DNA of 49,346 bases from Amycolatopsis echigonensis. Its GTDB lineage: Bacteria > Actinomycetota > Actinomycetes > Mycobacteriales > Pseudonocardiaceae. The notes under the pieces are model-generated. The model saw nothing but the letters and a program-made list of their open reading frames with translations. It had not been told where the DNA came from and did not search any database. A program made the position numbers and the translations under genes. Of this stretch, positions 25,859 through 33,594 are shown in pieces; the first letter of the stretch is position 1, and the number at the start of each line of letters is the position of its first letter. Location of the stretch: assembly GCF_014174495.1 (NCBI RefSeq), contig NZ_JACJHR010000068.1, positions 1 to 49,346 on the forward strand, written 5' to 3'.

Positions 25859-26059
25859 GTGTTGGACGGCCTGGCGAACTGGTGGGACGGGGTCGAGCTG
25901 TGGCTCGCCCAAGCCTGGTTCCCCGTGCAGTTCGTGCTGGTGATGGCCGTCCTCGTGCCGCTGTGCCTGCTCGCCGCGTGGGCCATCGACAAGCTGGTCG
26001 AACGCTTCGGCCGCTGGTTCGGCACGGCCCGTGACGACGACGGTCCCGGCCGCTCCTAA
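25859..26059 (+). CDS. Small single-pass membrane protein of unknown function
   Basis: A 66-residue protein with a Trp-rich N-terminus (LANWWDGVELWLAQAW), one strong helix (FVLVMAVLVPLCLLAAWAI, about 23-41) and a basic then acidic tail (LVERFGRWFG, DDDGPGRS). I do not recognise a family. Its TAA is part of the -10 box of the secreted ribonuclease gene 12 nt downstream. It may belong functionally with the ribonuclease-barstar pair, but only position suggests it. Confidence 0.7.
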   Translation: MLDGLANWWDGVELWLAQAWFPVQFVLVMAVLVPLCLLAAWAIDKLVERFGRWFGTARDDDGPGRS

Positions 26060-26062
26060 GCT
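26057..26062 (+). promoter_or_regulatory. -10 box TAAGCT of leaderless ribonuclease gene
   Basis: Begins with the TAA stop of the upstream gene and lies 8 nt before the ATG. Confidence 0.5.
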
Positions 26063-26070
26063 GGCACACC

Positions 26071-26523
26071 ATGGTCAACCGTAGGCGGATCACCGCTGCG
26101 CTCGTCGGTCTCCTCGTGCTGGTGCTCGGCGGGTGGCTCGTCAAGGAAACCGTCGGCTCCTCCGGTTCGCCGGCGCCCTCGTCCTCGTCGGGCGCTCCCG
26201 CCGCCGCTTCCGGGAAGGTGCCGGGGGCGGACTCCAAGCTGCCGGTCAAGCCGCTGTCCTCGCTGCCGCCGCAGGCGAAGGACACGTGGAACCTGATCCA
26301 AAAGGGCGGGCCGTACCCGTATCCGCGCAATGACGACGTCGTCTTCCAGAACCGGGAGAAGAAGCTTCCCCCGGAGAAGAACGGCTATTACCACGAGTAC
26401 ACCGTGAAGACGCCGGGAAGCCCGGACCGAGGGGCCCGGCGGCTGATCACGGGAGCGGGGAAAGAGTTGTATTACACAGGGGATCATTACGCGTCGTTCG
26501 TCGTTGTGGACCCCGCCCGGTGA
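26071..26523 (+). CDS. Secreted guanyl-specific ribonuclease (barnase/RNase Sa family)
   Basis: A 150-residue protein with an N-terminal signal or anchor helix (RRRITAALVGLLVLVLGGWLV, 4-24), a Ser/Ala/Pro linker and a microbial ribonuclease domain. The catalytic set is complete: E109 in YYHEYTV, arginines 123/124 in GARRLITG and H139 in GDHYASF, equivalent to E54, R65 and H85 of RNase Sa. It cleaves RNA after guanosine outside the cell or in a rival. The TGA overlaps the GTG of a barstar gene. There is no obvious signal-peptidase AxA, so it may stay tethered or be a lipid-free secreted form. Confidence 0.9.
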   Translation: MVNRRRITAALVGLLVLVLGGWLVKETVGSSGSPAPSSSSGAPAAASGKVPGADSKLPVKPLSSLPPQAKDTWNLIQKGGPYPYPRNDDVVFQNREKKLPPEKNGYYHEYTVKTPGSPDRGARRLITGAGKELYYTGDHYASFVVVDPAR

Positions 26524-26873
26524 GCGGGGGCGAGACGGCGCGAACCGCGGCGGACGCGGCCTTCGCGCGAGGGGCTTATCCGCATCAGGTCGACGGTGCG
26601 CGGACCATGGACAAGCTGTCCACACTGGACGCGATCGGCGAGGCGCTGTCTTTTCCGTCGTATTTCGGGCGGAATCTGGACGCGCTGTACGACATGCTCA
26701 CGGATTTGTCGTGGCTGCCGACCGGGGAGCACGTGCTGATCTGGACCGGGTCGGACGCGTTGAAGGCGGCCGAGCCGAAGACTTATCTCGCGGTGCGGAG
26801 CGTGTTGTCGGACGCGCAGCGGGCGATGGGCTCCGGGGCGCGGCGGCTGACCTTGGTGCTGGTGGACGACTGA
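26520..26873 (+). CDS. Barstar-family ribonuclease inhibitor
   Basis: A 117-residue barstar. The core FPSYFGRNLDALYDMLTDLSWL (about 45-66) contains the two aspartates (D54, D58) that match D35 and D39 of Bacillus barstar, which plug the ribonuclease active site. It overlaps the ribonuclease stop by GTGA, so toxin and cytoplasmic inhibitor are made together. It should protect the producer from misfolded or unexported enzyme. A perfect hairpin follows 6 nt after the stop. Confidence 0.92.
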   Translation: MSGGETARTAADAAFARGAYPHQVDGARTMDKLSTLDAIGEALSFPSYFGRNLDALYDMLTDLSWLPTGEHVLIWTGSDALKAAEPKTYLAVRSVLSDAQRAMGSGARRLTLVLVDD

Positions 26874-26878
26874 TGGCC

Positions 26879-26906
26879 GGTGAGGGGAACCCAGGTTCCC
26901 CTCACC
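26879..26906. terminator. Perfect 28-nt palindrome between barstar and enoyl-CoA hydratase genes
   Basis: GGTGAGGGGAACC and GGTTCCCCTCACC form a 13-bp stem with a 2-nt loop. It probably ends both convergent genes. The 13 bases GTGAGGGGAACCC recur at 49314, which suggests a dispersed hairpin family. Confidence 0.75.
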
Positions 26907-26913
26907 GATCGCT

Positions 26914-27687
26914 TCAGTCCTGCGGAACCCAGTTCGGCTTGCGTTTCTGGGCGAAGGCTTGGATGCCTTCCTGTCCTTCCTCGCTCGCGAAGAAGCCCGC
27001 GGAGAGGGCGTTCATGTCGGCGAAGCCTTCGGCCGGGGTGGCCGGACGCGGGCGGGCCAGCAGTTCCTTCGTGGCGGCCAGCGCCTTCGGCCCGCCCAGG
27101 GTCAGCGACTTGAGGTAGCCCTCGACCTTCTTGTTCAGCTCTTCGGCGGGGACGCAGGCGTTCAGAAGGCCGATCTCCACCGCGCGCTTCGCGTCGAAGA
27201 CGTCGCCGGTGAGGAAGAGTTCGTGCGCGGCCCGGGGGGTGAGCCTCGGGAGGACGGTCAGGCTGATGACCGCCGGGATGACGCCGATGCGGACCTCCGA
27301 GAACGCGAAGGTCGCTTCCGGGACCGCGACCGCGATGTCGCACGCGGCGACCATGCCGATGCCGCCCGCGCGAGCCGGGCCGGCCAGGCGCGCGACGACC
27401 GGTTTCGGGCTGGTCCACAGCTGGTCCAGGATCTTCGGGAACTCGTTCACGCCCTGGTCGGACGAGCCGGCGCCGCGGGCTTCCTTCAGATCCATGCCCG
27501 CGCAGAAGACCGGTCCGGTGTGGGTCAGCTGCACCACGCGCACCGCGTCGTCCCCGCGGGCCTTGTCCAGCGACTCGCTCAGTTCCCGCCGCAGCTGCGC
27601 CGAGAGCGCGTTGCGGTTGTGCGGGGAGTCCAGGGTGATCGTGGCGATGCCGGCCGCCACCTCGTAGTGCACCAGTTCGTCAGCCAT
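26914..27687 (-). CDS. Enoyl-CoA hydratase/isomerase family protein (crotonase fold)
   Basis: A 257-residue crotonase. The first oxyanion segment is VFCAGMDLKEARG and the second ARAGGIGMVAACDIAVA. At the place of the first catalytic glutamate of enoyl-CoA hydratase (GGGxEL) it has glycine (GGIGMV). The second glutamate is present in FAFSEVRIGVIPA. It may therefore be a methylglutaconyl-CoA hydratase-like enzyme, isomerase or other crotonase rather than a classical beta-oxidation hydratase. The ATG at 27687 is preferred, with a GTG 9 nt upstream as alternative. GAAAGT, a near -10 box, lies 7 nt before the ATG. Confidence 0.88.
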   Translation of the reverse strand: MADELVHYEVAAGIATITLDSPHNRNALSAQLRRELSESLDKARGDDAVRVVQLTHTGPVFCAGMDLKEARGAGSSDQGVNEFPKILDQLWTSPKPVVARLAGPARAGGIGMVAACDIAVAVPEATFAFSEVRIGVIPAVISLTVLPRLTPRAAHELFLTGDVFDAKRAVEIGLLNACVPAEELNKKVEGYLKSLTLGGPKALAATKELLARPRPATPAEGFADMNALSAGFFASEEGQEGIQAFAQKRKPNWVPQD

Positions 27688-27733
27688 GCCTGACACTTTC
27701 GCACACCGCCGGTCCGGGAGCGGGTGTGAAGTT

Positions 27734-27769
27734 CATGCACGAAAACGCGTGCACGGAAACTCGTGCACG
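27734..27769. promoter_or_regulatory. Three phased CGTGCACG palindromes, probable ArsR operator
   Basis: CATGCACG (27734), CGTGCACG (27748) and CGTGCACG (27762) are spaced exactly 14 nt, with A-rich spacers GAAAACG/GAAACT-like. They end 2 nt before the -10 box of the regulator gene. Binding here would block RNA polymerase, so autorepression is likely. Confidence 0.7.
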
Positions 27770-27771
27770 GC

Positions 27772-27777
27772 TAGGTT
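27772..27777 (+). promoter_or_regulatory. -10 box TAGGTT of leaderless ArsR gene
   Basis: 6 nt before the ATG and directly after the operator repeats. Confidence 0.55.
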
Positions 27778-27783
27778 GGAGGC

Positions 27784-28359
27784 ATGCCCGAACCTCGCTC
27801 CGCTGATCTGAAGGCCCTCAAGGCGCTCGCGAATCCGTTGCGGCAGCGAATTCTGGAGCTGCTCGCCGCGTCCGGACCGGCGACGTCGACGACGCTGGCC
27901 GAGCGGCTGGGCGTGACGAGCGGCGGGACCAGCTACAACCTGCGGGTGCTGGCGGAGAACGGGTTCGTCGAGGAGCTTCCCGAACGCGCGCGCGGCCGGG
28001 AGCGCTGGTGGCGCGCGGTGCCGAACGACGTGCGGCTGCCGGCCGCGCACGAGCGGGACGATCCGGCCGCGGCGGCGATCGGCGAGCTGCACCGGCTGTG
28101 GCTCGCGGGCGACACCGACCTGTACGAACGGTTCGAGCGCGAGCGGCCGCGGCTGGGGGAATGGGCGGACGCGATTCCGTACTCGCGCGGCGCGATCACC
28201 GTGACGCTGGACGAGCTGGGGGACTTCTTCGAGGCGTATCTCGCCTTGCTGCGGCGGTATCAGCGTCCGGACGGCGAAACGCCGGAGGGAGCGCGCCGGG
28301 TCGAGACGCGGATGCTCGCGTTCCCGTCGCCGGCCGGTGAGGAGGCCGCCCAGGACTGA
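27784..28359 (+). CDS. ArsR-family winged-helix transcriptional regulator
   Basis: A 191-residue regulator. The N-terminal ArsR/HTH_20 domain reads LKALANPLRQRILELLAASGPATSTTLAERLGVTSGGTSYNLRVL, with the recognition helix around residues 42-55. An effector-type C-terminal half contains RERWWRAVP. No metal-binding cysteines are seen, so it is not a classic metal sensor. It probably represses its own promoter and perhaps the membrane hydrolase gene 91 nt downstream. Confidence 0.9.
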   Translation: MPEPRSADLKALKALANPLRQRILELLAASGPATSTTLAERLGVTSGGTSYNLRVLAENGFVEELPERARGRERWWRAVPNDVRLPAAHERDDPAAAAIGELHRLWLAGDTDLYERFERERPRLGEWADAIPYSRGAITVTLDELGDFFEAYLALLRRYQRPDGETPEGARRVETRMLAFPSPAGEEAAQD

Positions 28360-28372
28360 CCTCGAGGAAGGC

Positions 28373-28404
28373 CCTGGGTGCCGAGCGGCCACTCGGCACC
28401 CAGG
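28373..28404 (+). terminator. Hairpin between the ArsR gene and the hydrolase
   Basis: CCTGGGTGCCGAG and CTCGGCACCCAGG form a 13-bp perfect stem with a 6-nt loop. AATAAGGG follows, with no T-run. It could attenuate read-through into the hydrolase gene. Confidence 0.55.
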
Positions 28405-28450
28405 AATAAGGGAAAACGCGCACGATCTCCCGAAGCAAGGAGAACACTTC

Positions 28451-29773
28451 ATGCTGCCCTGGGGCAAATCGCGGCTCGCTGCCGCGATCCTCGTGCTGGG
28501 CTCGGTCCTGGCGACCGCCCAGCCGGTGCAAGCACAGCCGCCGGATGACGTCAGCTTCGCCGGCGCTGGCGGGATTACGTTGCACGGCACGGTATTCCGG
28601 CCCGACGGACCGGCGAAGTCCGCGATCGTCCTTCAGGGCGGATCGGACTGGCGGACGCGGGGCAACCTGCGGGTGCAGGCCGAGATGTTCACGCGGCTCG
28701 GCGTCACGACGCTCGTGTACGACCGGCGTACCAGCGGTTATTCCAAGACTCAGCGCGATTACGGCGTGCTGGCGGACGATCTGGTGTCGGCAGTGCACGC
28801 GTTGCGAGCGCAGTCAGGAGCCAAGGATGTCGGCGTCTGGGGCGTCAGCGAGGGCGCGTGGGTCGCGCCGCTGGCGGCGACGCGGACGGCCGGCATCTCG
28901 TATGTGATCACGGTCGGCGGATCCGGGATGGGCGGGGCCCGGCAGACCTCGTGGTATTGGGGGAATGTCCTTCGCCACCAAGGGATTTCCGGTTCCCTTC
29001 TGATGACCTTGCCGGTGCGAGGGACGCGGTTCGCGATCGGGGCCGGGTGGTTTCCGCAGGCGGATTACGACCCGGTGCCGGTGTTGCGGCGGCTGAAACA
29101 GCCGATCCTGGCGTTGTGGGGCGACCTCGACATCAACCACGCGCCGGTCGAGAGTTCCCGGATTTTCGCGGACGCGCTGGCGGCGAACCCGAACCACACG
29201 ATCCGCTTCGTCGCTGACGGCGGGCCGGATCTGTACGCGACCAGCGACGCCGGGTTCGACCGGCTGCCTCAAGTCGTGCCCGGTTATCCGGCGGCCGTCG
29301 GGGAGTGGCTGGCGGATCGACAGGGCGTACACGTCGATGCCGCGCCGGTTGCGCAGCGTCCGACGGAAGCACTCCGGCCGTTGGCGTGGTGGGAATCTGT
29401 GACGGCGCAAGGGATTGCACTCGCCCTGTTGCTGGGCGGGTTCGTCGTCGGCGGCGTGGTTTCGCTGGTGCGTCGCCGGGGGACCAGGTCGTCCCGGTGG
29501 CTCGCGGGATGGGGAACGGCGACGGTCGCCGGGTTCGCGGGAATGCTCGGCTGGGCGCAGATGTCCGGGATGAAGAACCTCGGACCGGTGCTCGCCGGGC
29601 GGCCGTTGGCGTGGCTGGCACTGCAGGCGTTGGCGGTCGCGACGGTGGTGGCCTTGGCGATAACCCTGGCGGGCCTGCGAAAACCGGAGCGGCGGCGCGG
29701 GACGATCGCACCGCTGGCGGCTGGGCTGGTGTTCGTGCCGTGGGCGGTCTACTGGGGGCTGCTGCTGCCGTGA
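28451..29773 (+). CDS. Exported alpha/beta-hydrolase with C-terminal membrane region
   Basis: A 440-residue protein with a signal peptide (LAAAILVLGSVLATAQPVQA, cleavage near residue 28) and an alpha/beta-hydrolase domain with a Ser in WGVSEGAW (S133), DRR after strand 4 and an acid in WGDLDINHAP. I cannot find a clear catalytic histidine. It ends in four hydrophobic helices (ALALLLGGFVVGGVVSLV, TVAGFAGMLGW, ALQALAVATVVALAITLAG, AAGLVFVPWAVYWGLLLP). The enzyme domain should face outside. The ATG has AAGGAGAA 7 nt upstream. A link to the ArsR regulator upstream is inferred from adjacency. Confidence 0.85.
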   Translation: MLPWGKSRLAAAILVLGSVLATAQPVQAQPPDDVSFAGAGGITLHGTVFRPDGPAKSAIVLQGGSDWRTRGNLRVQAEMFTRLGVTTLVYDRRTSGYSKTQRDYGVLADDLVSAVHALRAQSGAKDVGVWGVSEGAWVAPLAATRTAGISYVITVGGSGMGGARQTSWYWGNVLRHQGISGSLLMTLPVRGTRFAIGAGWFPQADYDPVPVLRRLKQPILALWGDLDINHAPVESSRIFADALAANPNHTIRFVADGGPDLYATSDAGFDRLPQVVPGYPAAVGEWLADRQGVHVDAAPVAQRPTEALRPLAWWESVTAQGIALALLLGGFVVGGVVSLVRRRGTRSSRWLAGWGTATVAGFAGMLGWAQMSGMKNLGPVLAGRPLAWLALQALAVATVVALAITLAGLRKPERRRGTIAPLAAGLVFVPWAVYWGLLLP

Positions 29774-29777
29774 ACGG

Positions 29778-29809
29778 GCGCGGCTACCCGCTCCGCAGCG
29801 GGTAGCCGC
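29778..29809. terminator. Bidirectional hairpin
   Basis: CGCGGCTACCCGCT and AGCGGGTAGCCGCG form a 14-bp perfect stem with a 4-nt loop between two convergent genes. Confidence 0.8.
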
Positions 29810-29817
29810 GGTCCGGG

Positions 29818-30447
29818 TCAGCCGATGGTCGTGGTCGTGAAAACCGGGCTCGGGTTGGGGAAGCACGACGTCGGCGCGGTCACGTCGCCGATGATGCTGC
29901 TCGCGACGGCCTTGAAGGTCAGACCGGGGTCGCGGTAGCTGGTGCCGGACAGTTTCGTTGCGATCGTGCCGGAGTCGCCTGCCTTGAGGTGCGCGGTGAT
30001 GGTCGGCAGTTCGAAGGTCGACCCGCCGGCGATCGGGCCGGGGAAGCTCAGCGTCGCGACGCCGTTGGCGACGCTGATCGTCGGCGGGGTGTCGCCGAGA
30101 CCGGAGCCGCCGGCGAGGTCGGCGCTGACGTAAGTCGAGTTGGCCGGGACGGGGAACTTCAGCGCGAAGGTGTTGATGTTCTTGACCTTGTTGCCGCCCA
30201 CGTCGCTCGGGACGGTGTTGGGCGCCGGGTCGATGACGACGTCGAACGCTGCGCCGGGCGCGACTGTCGCGGGCGCGGTGACGTCGGCGTTCTGGGTCAG
30301 CGACACCTGCTGCGGGCCGACCACCGGCGCGTCGGCCTGGCAGTCGAAGTTGATGGCGGTCGCGGCGGACGCCGGGGCCGCCAATGCGAGCGGAAGGGCC
30401 GCGACCGCCGTCAGCGCGGCCAGCCGGTAAAAGTGAGGTGCTTTCAT
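29818..30447 (-). CDS. Secreted protein of unknown function
   Basis: A 209-residue exported protein. The signal peptide LAALTAVAALPLALAAPASA is followed by ATAINFDCQADAP. The mature part is Val/Thr/Pro-rich with regular beta-strand-like stretches (VSLTQNADVTAPATVAPGAA, FALKFPVPANSTYVSADL, TFELPTITAHL). It ends TSCFPNPSPVFTTTTI. Two cysteines, one near each end of the mature chain, could form a disulfide. It resembles a beta-sandwich exported family common in actinomycetes whose role I do not know. TAGGAG lies 8 nt before the ATG. Confidence 0.82.
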   Translation of the reverse strand: MKAPHFYRLAALTAVAALPLALAAPASAATAINFDCQADAPVVGPQQVSLTQNADVTAPATVAPGAAFDVVIDPAPNTVPSDVGGNKVKNINTFALKFPVPANSTYVSADLAGGSGLGDTPPTISVANGVATLSFPGPIAGGSTFELPTITAHLKAGDSGTIATKLSGTSYRDPGLTFKAVASSIIGDVTAPTSCFPNPSPVFTTTTIG

Positions 30448-30596
30448 CTGTGTGCTCCTACCTGCGGGTTTCACGAGGGGAGAGAGAAAGCTGCGCAGCG
30501 ATTAGAGAGTTACCGGCAAGTTAAGCAGTTCGTCAAGAAGTGGCCGTTCACAGGAGCACACCGTGACGGAAAATGTGAATAGTGCTCACCTTGTGG

Positions 30597-30633
30597 CGGT
30601 AGGGCTGGCCTGATCGGCCGTTCGGGCCTACCG
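30597..30633 (-). terminator. Possible terminator of the sulfur operon
   Basis: CGGTAGG and CCTACCG pair around an inner GGCC/GGCC helix, about 30 nt after the last gene of the operon. There is no T-run. Confidence 0.4.
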
Positions 30634-30661
30634 ACGGTGGTCCAGTTGCCCGGGGCGGAAG

Positions 30662-31405
30662 TCAGGCGGCCTGCGGGGTCCGCAGCAAACCGGCGACCGC
30701 GGCGGCGTAGCGGCCGATCACGACGTCCGCGACGCGCGGGTCGTCCGCGAGCGGCTCGGCGATGAACGCGCCCGGGTCGGCGTCGCGGGCCAGCAAGGCG
30801 ATCCGGTCCGGCAGCAAGCCGGGAGCCAGGAACCACGACGCGACAATGAGATGCCGTACGCCGCGGGCGCGCAGCCGTTCCGCGGCGGCCGGGATGTCCG
30901 GCTGAGCGGCGCTGGCGAACGCCTCGCTCACCGGCAGCCCGAGCTGCTTTTCCCAGCGCGCGGCCAGCCCGGCGACGACCGCGTTGGCTTCGGGATTGGA
31001 GGAACCGACCGCGCTCAGCAGCACGCCGGTCCCGCTGCGGCGGCGGGCTCCGGCGAGCCGGTCGAGGGCGACGGCTTGGAGCGCCGGGTCGGCGCCGAGC
31101 ACGTCCGACACCTGGATCCGGAATCCCGGGCACTCCGCGGTCACCTCGTCGACCAGCGCGGGCAGGTCGATCCGCGCGTGAAAAGCGCTGCCCAGCAACA
31201 ACGGCACGACGACCGCGGAGCGGCGCCCCTGCGCGTAAAGCCCGCGCAGCACGTCGGTGACGCGCGGTTCGGACAGATCGAGGAACGACTCGTGCACGTC
31301 CAGCCCCGGTGCCTGCGCACGGACGACGTCGACCAGCGCCCGCACCGTCGCGGCGGAGCGGGGATCGCGACTGCCGTGCGCGACGGCGACCAGGGGAGGC
31401 GTCAC
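30662..31405 (-). CDS. Sirohydrochlorin chelatase (CbiX/SirB type)
   Basis: A 247-residue chelatase with two CbiX half-domains. The first contains the metal-site histidine in VAVAHGSRDPRS and LLLGSAFHARIDLPALVDE. The second contains AFASAAQPDIPAAAERL and HLIVASWFLAPGLL. It should insert Fe2+ into sirohydrochlorin to make siroheme, the cofactor of the sulfite reductase encoded in the same operon. A cobalt role is less likely here. The GTG overlaps the cysN stop (GTGA) and it is the last gene of the operon. Confidence 0.9.
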   Translation of the reverse strand: MTPPLVAVAHGSRDPRSAATVRALVDVVRAQAPGLDVHESFLDLSEPRVTDVLRGLYAQGRRSAVVVPLLLGSAFHARIDLPALVDEVTAECPGFRIQVSDVLGADPALQAVALDRLAGARRRSGTGVLLSAVGSSNPEANAVVAGLAARWEKQLGLPVSEAFASAAQPDIPAAAERLRARGVRHLIVASWFLAPGLLPDRIALLARDADPGAFIAEPLADDPRVADVVIGRYAAAVAGLLRTPQAA

Positions 31406-32664
31406 GAGAAGCGCTCGCCGACGAGTCCGGCGGCGAGGGTGTCGCCGTCCTTCGGGTCGATCACCAGGAACGCGCCGGTGCGCGGGCTCACGCCGTAGTC
31501 GTCCACCGGCAGCGGCTCGGCCAGCTGAAGGCTGACGCTGCCGATGTCGTTGAGCTCCAGGCTTGTCGGAGAGTCCACACTGGACAGGGTCTGCTCGTCG
31601 AACCGGGCGTGCAACTCGGTGGCGAGCCCCTGCACGGTCCGGGCGCCGTGTTTGATCAGCACCCGCGCGCCGGTCTTGAGCGGCTTCGAGGACAGCCAGC
31701 ACAGCGTGCCGGTGATCTCGTCCGTGACCTCCGGCGACGCGTCGGCGGCCGCGATGAGGTCTCCGCGGCTGATGTCGATGTCGTCGGCGAGCAGCAGGGT
31801 CACCGAGGTTCCGGCGCCCGCTTCTTCGAGCGGTCCGTCCGCGGTGTCGATCCGCTCGACTCGGCTGCGGATCCCCTGCGGCTGCACGACGATCTCGTCG
31901 CCGCGGCGCACTGTGCCGGCGGCGATCTGCCCGGCGTAACCGCGGTAGTCCGGGTACTCCGGGGTGCGCGGGCGAATCACGTACTGCACCGGGAATCGCA
32001 GCGCGGAATCGTGCGGATCCGGTGCCACCGGCACGTTTTCCAGGTGCTCCAGCAGCGACGGGCCGTCGTACCACGGGGTCTTCTCGGACCGGGTGGCCAC
32101 GTTGTCGCCGACCAGCGCGGAAACCGGGATGGCGACGACGGACGCCGAGTCGTAGCCGAGGGATTCCGCGTGCGCGGTGAATTCCTTGGCGATGACGCCG
32201 AAGGTGTTCTCGTCGTAGTCGACGAGGTCGATCTTGTTCACCGCCAGCACCAGCTGCGGCACGCCGAGCAGCGCGAGCACGGCCGCGTGCCGCCGGGTCT
32301 GCTCGACCACGCCGTTGCGCGCGTCGACCAGCAGCACCGCGAGCTGCGCGGTGGACGCGCCGGTGACCGTGTTGCGCGTGTACTGCACGTGCCCCGGGGT
32401 GTCGGCGAGCACGAACGACCGCTTCGGCGTGGCGAAGTACCGGTACGCCACGTCGATCGTGATGCCCTGTTCGCGCTCCGAGCGCAGGCCGTCGACGAGC
32501 AGCGACAGGTCCGGAGTGGACAGTCCTTTGTCGACAGACGCGCGGGTGACCGCGTCGAGCTGGTCGGCGAGGACGGACTTGGTGTCGTACAGCAGCCGCC
32601 CGACCAGCGTGGACTTCCCGTCGTCCACGCTGCCCGCGGTGGCCAGCCTAAGCAGGCTCGACAT
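31402..32664 (-). CDS. cysN: Sulfate adenylyltransferase large (GTPase) subunit
   Basis: A 420-residue GTPase subunit of ATP sulfurylase. It has a P-loop AGSVDDGKST (10-19), EREQGITIDVAYRYF, DTPGHVQYTRNTVTGAS and NKIDLVDY, followed by two EF-Tu-like beta-barrel domains. It lacks the fused APS-kinase (CysC) domain found in mycobacterial CysNC, so flux goes to APS rather than PAPS. The ATG shares its A with the cysD TGA, and its TGA overlaps the chelatase GTG. Confidence 0.96.
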   Translation of the reverse strand: MSSLLRLATAGSVDDGKSTLVGRLLYDTKSVLADQLDAVTRASVDKGLSTPDLSLLVDGLRSEREQGITIDVAYRYFATPKRSFVLADTPGHVQYTRNTVTGASTAQLAVLLVDARNGVVEQTRRHAAVLALLGVPQLVLAVNKIDLVDYDENTFGVIAKEFTAHAESLGYDSASVVAIPVSALVGDNVATRSEKTPWYDGPSLLEHLENVPVAPDPHDSALRFPVQYVIRPRTPEYPDYRGYAGQIAAGTVRRGDEIVVQPQGIRSRVERIDTADGPLEEAGAGTSVTLLLADDIDISRGDLIAAADASPEVTDEITGTLCWLSSKPLKTGARVLIKHGARTVQGLATELHARFDEQTLSSVDSPTSLELNDIGSVSLQLAEPLPVDDYGVSPRTGAFLVIDPKDGDTLAAGLVGERFS

Positions 32665-33584
32665 CAGAAGTAGCCCTCCCGTTTGCGGTCTTCCATGGCC
32701 GCTTCGGACATCCGGTCGTCGGCGCGGGTGGCGCCGCGTTCGGTGAGCCGCGAAGCCTGGACCTCGGCGATGACTTCCTCCACGGTGGACGCCGTGGACT
32801 CGATCGCACCGGTGCACGAACCGTCGCCGACAGTCCGGTAGCGCACGCTCAGCTCGCGCACTTCCTCGCCGGGCCGCGGCCCGCCCCACGGGCCTTCGCT
32901 GAGCCACATGCCGTCGCGCTGGTAGACCGCGCGCTTGTGGGCGTAGTAAATCGAAGGCAGCTCGACCTTCTCGCGGGCGATGTAGTTCCACACGTCGGCT
33001 TCGGTCCAGTTGGACAGCGGGAACACGCGGACCTGCTCGCCCGGACGATGCCGTCCGTTGTAGAGGTTCCACAGCTCCGGCCGCTGCCGGCGCGGCTCCC
33101 ACTGGCCGAAAGCGTTGCGCAGGCTGAAGATCCGCTCCTTCGCGCGCGCCCGTTCTTCATCGCGGCGGCCGCCGCCGAAAACCGCGTCGAACTTGTTCTC
33201 CGCGATGGTCTCCAGCAGCGGCGTGGTCTGCAGCGGGTTGCGCAGGCCGTCGGCGCGTTCCTCGAGCCGTCCGTCGTCGATCCAGTCCTGGACCTTCGCG
33301 ACGACCAGCCGCAGCCCGTGCTTTTCGACCACGCGGTCGCGGAACTCGAGGACCTCGTCGAAGTTGTGCCCGGTGTCCACGTGCAGCAGCGGGAACGGCA
33401 CCGGCGCGGGCCAGAAGGCCTTGATCGCCAGGTGCAGCATCAGCGTCGAGTCCTTGCCGCCGGAGAACAGGATCACCGGCCGGTCGAACTCGCCCGCGAC
33501 CTCGCGGAAGATGTGGATGGCCTCGGACTCAAGGGCGGCCAGGTTGTCGACAGCCGCGTCGGCCGCCGGTTCCAAAGTCGTCAT
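32664..33584 (-). CDS. cysD: Sulfate adenylyltransferase small subunit
   Basis: A 306-residue PP-loop ATPase that adenylates sulfate to APS. Motif FSGGKDSTLML (40-50) binds ATP. LLHVDTGHNFDEVLEFRD and FGGGRRDEERARAKER are typical CysD blocks. The ATG at 33584 is chosen because GAGGAAGGA directly precedes it. An in-frame ATG at 33602 would put that Shine-Dalgarno inside the gene. It is separated from cysH by only 10 nt. Confidence 0.96.
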   Translation of the reverse strand: MTTLEPAADAAVDNLAALESEAIHIFREVAGEFDRPVILFSGGKDSTLMLHLAIKAFWPAPVPFPLLHVDTGHNFDEVLEFRDRVVEKHGLRLVVAKVQDWIDDGRLEERADGLRNPLQTTPLLETIAENKFDAVFGGGRRDEERARAKERIFSLRNAFGQWEPRRQRPELWNLYNGRHRPGEQVRVFPLSNWTEADVWNYIAREKVELPSIYYAHKRAVYQRDGMWLSEGPWGGPRPGEEVRELSVRYRTVGDGSCTGAIESTASTVEEVIAEVQASRLTERGATRADDRMSEAAMEDRKREGYF

Positions 33585-33594
33585 GCGTCCTTCC

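Noticed and set aside
30573..30591. Crp-like TGTGAATAGTGCTCACC upstream of the secreted-protein gene
   Set aside because: The half-sites are 7 nt apart rather than 6, and the second lacks the final A. It does not meet the consensus.
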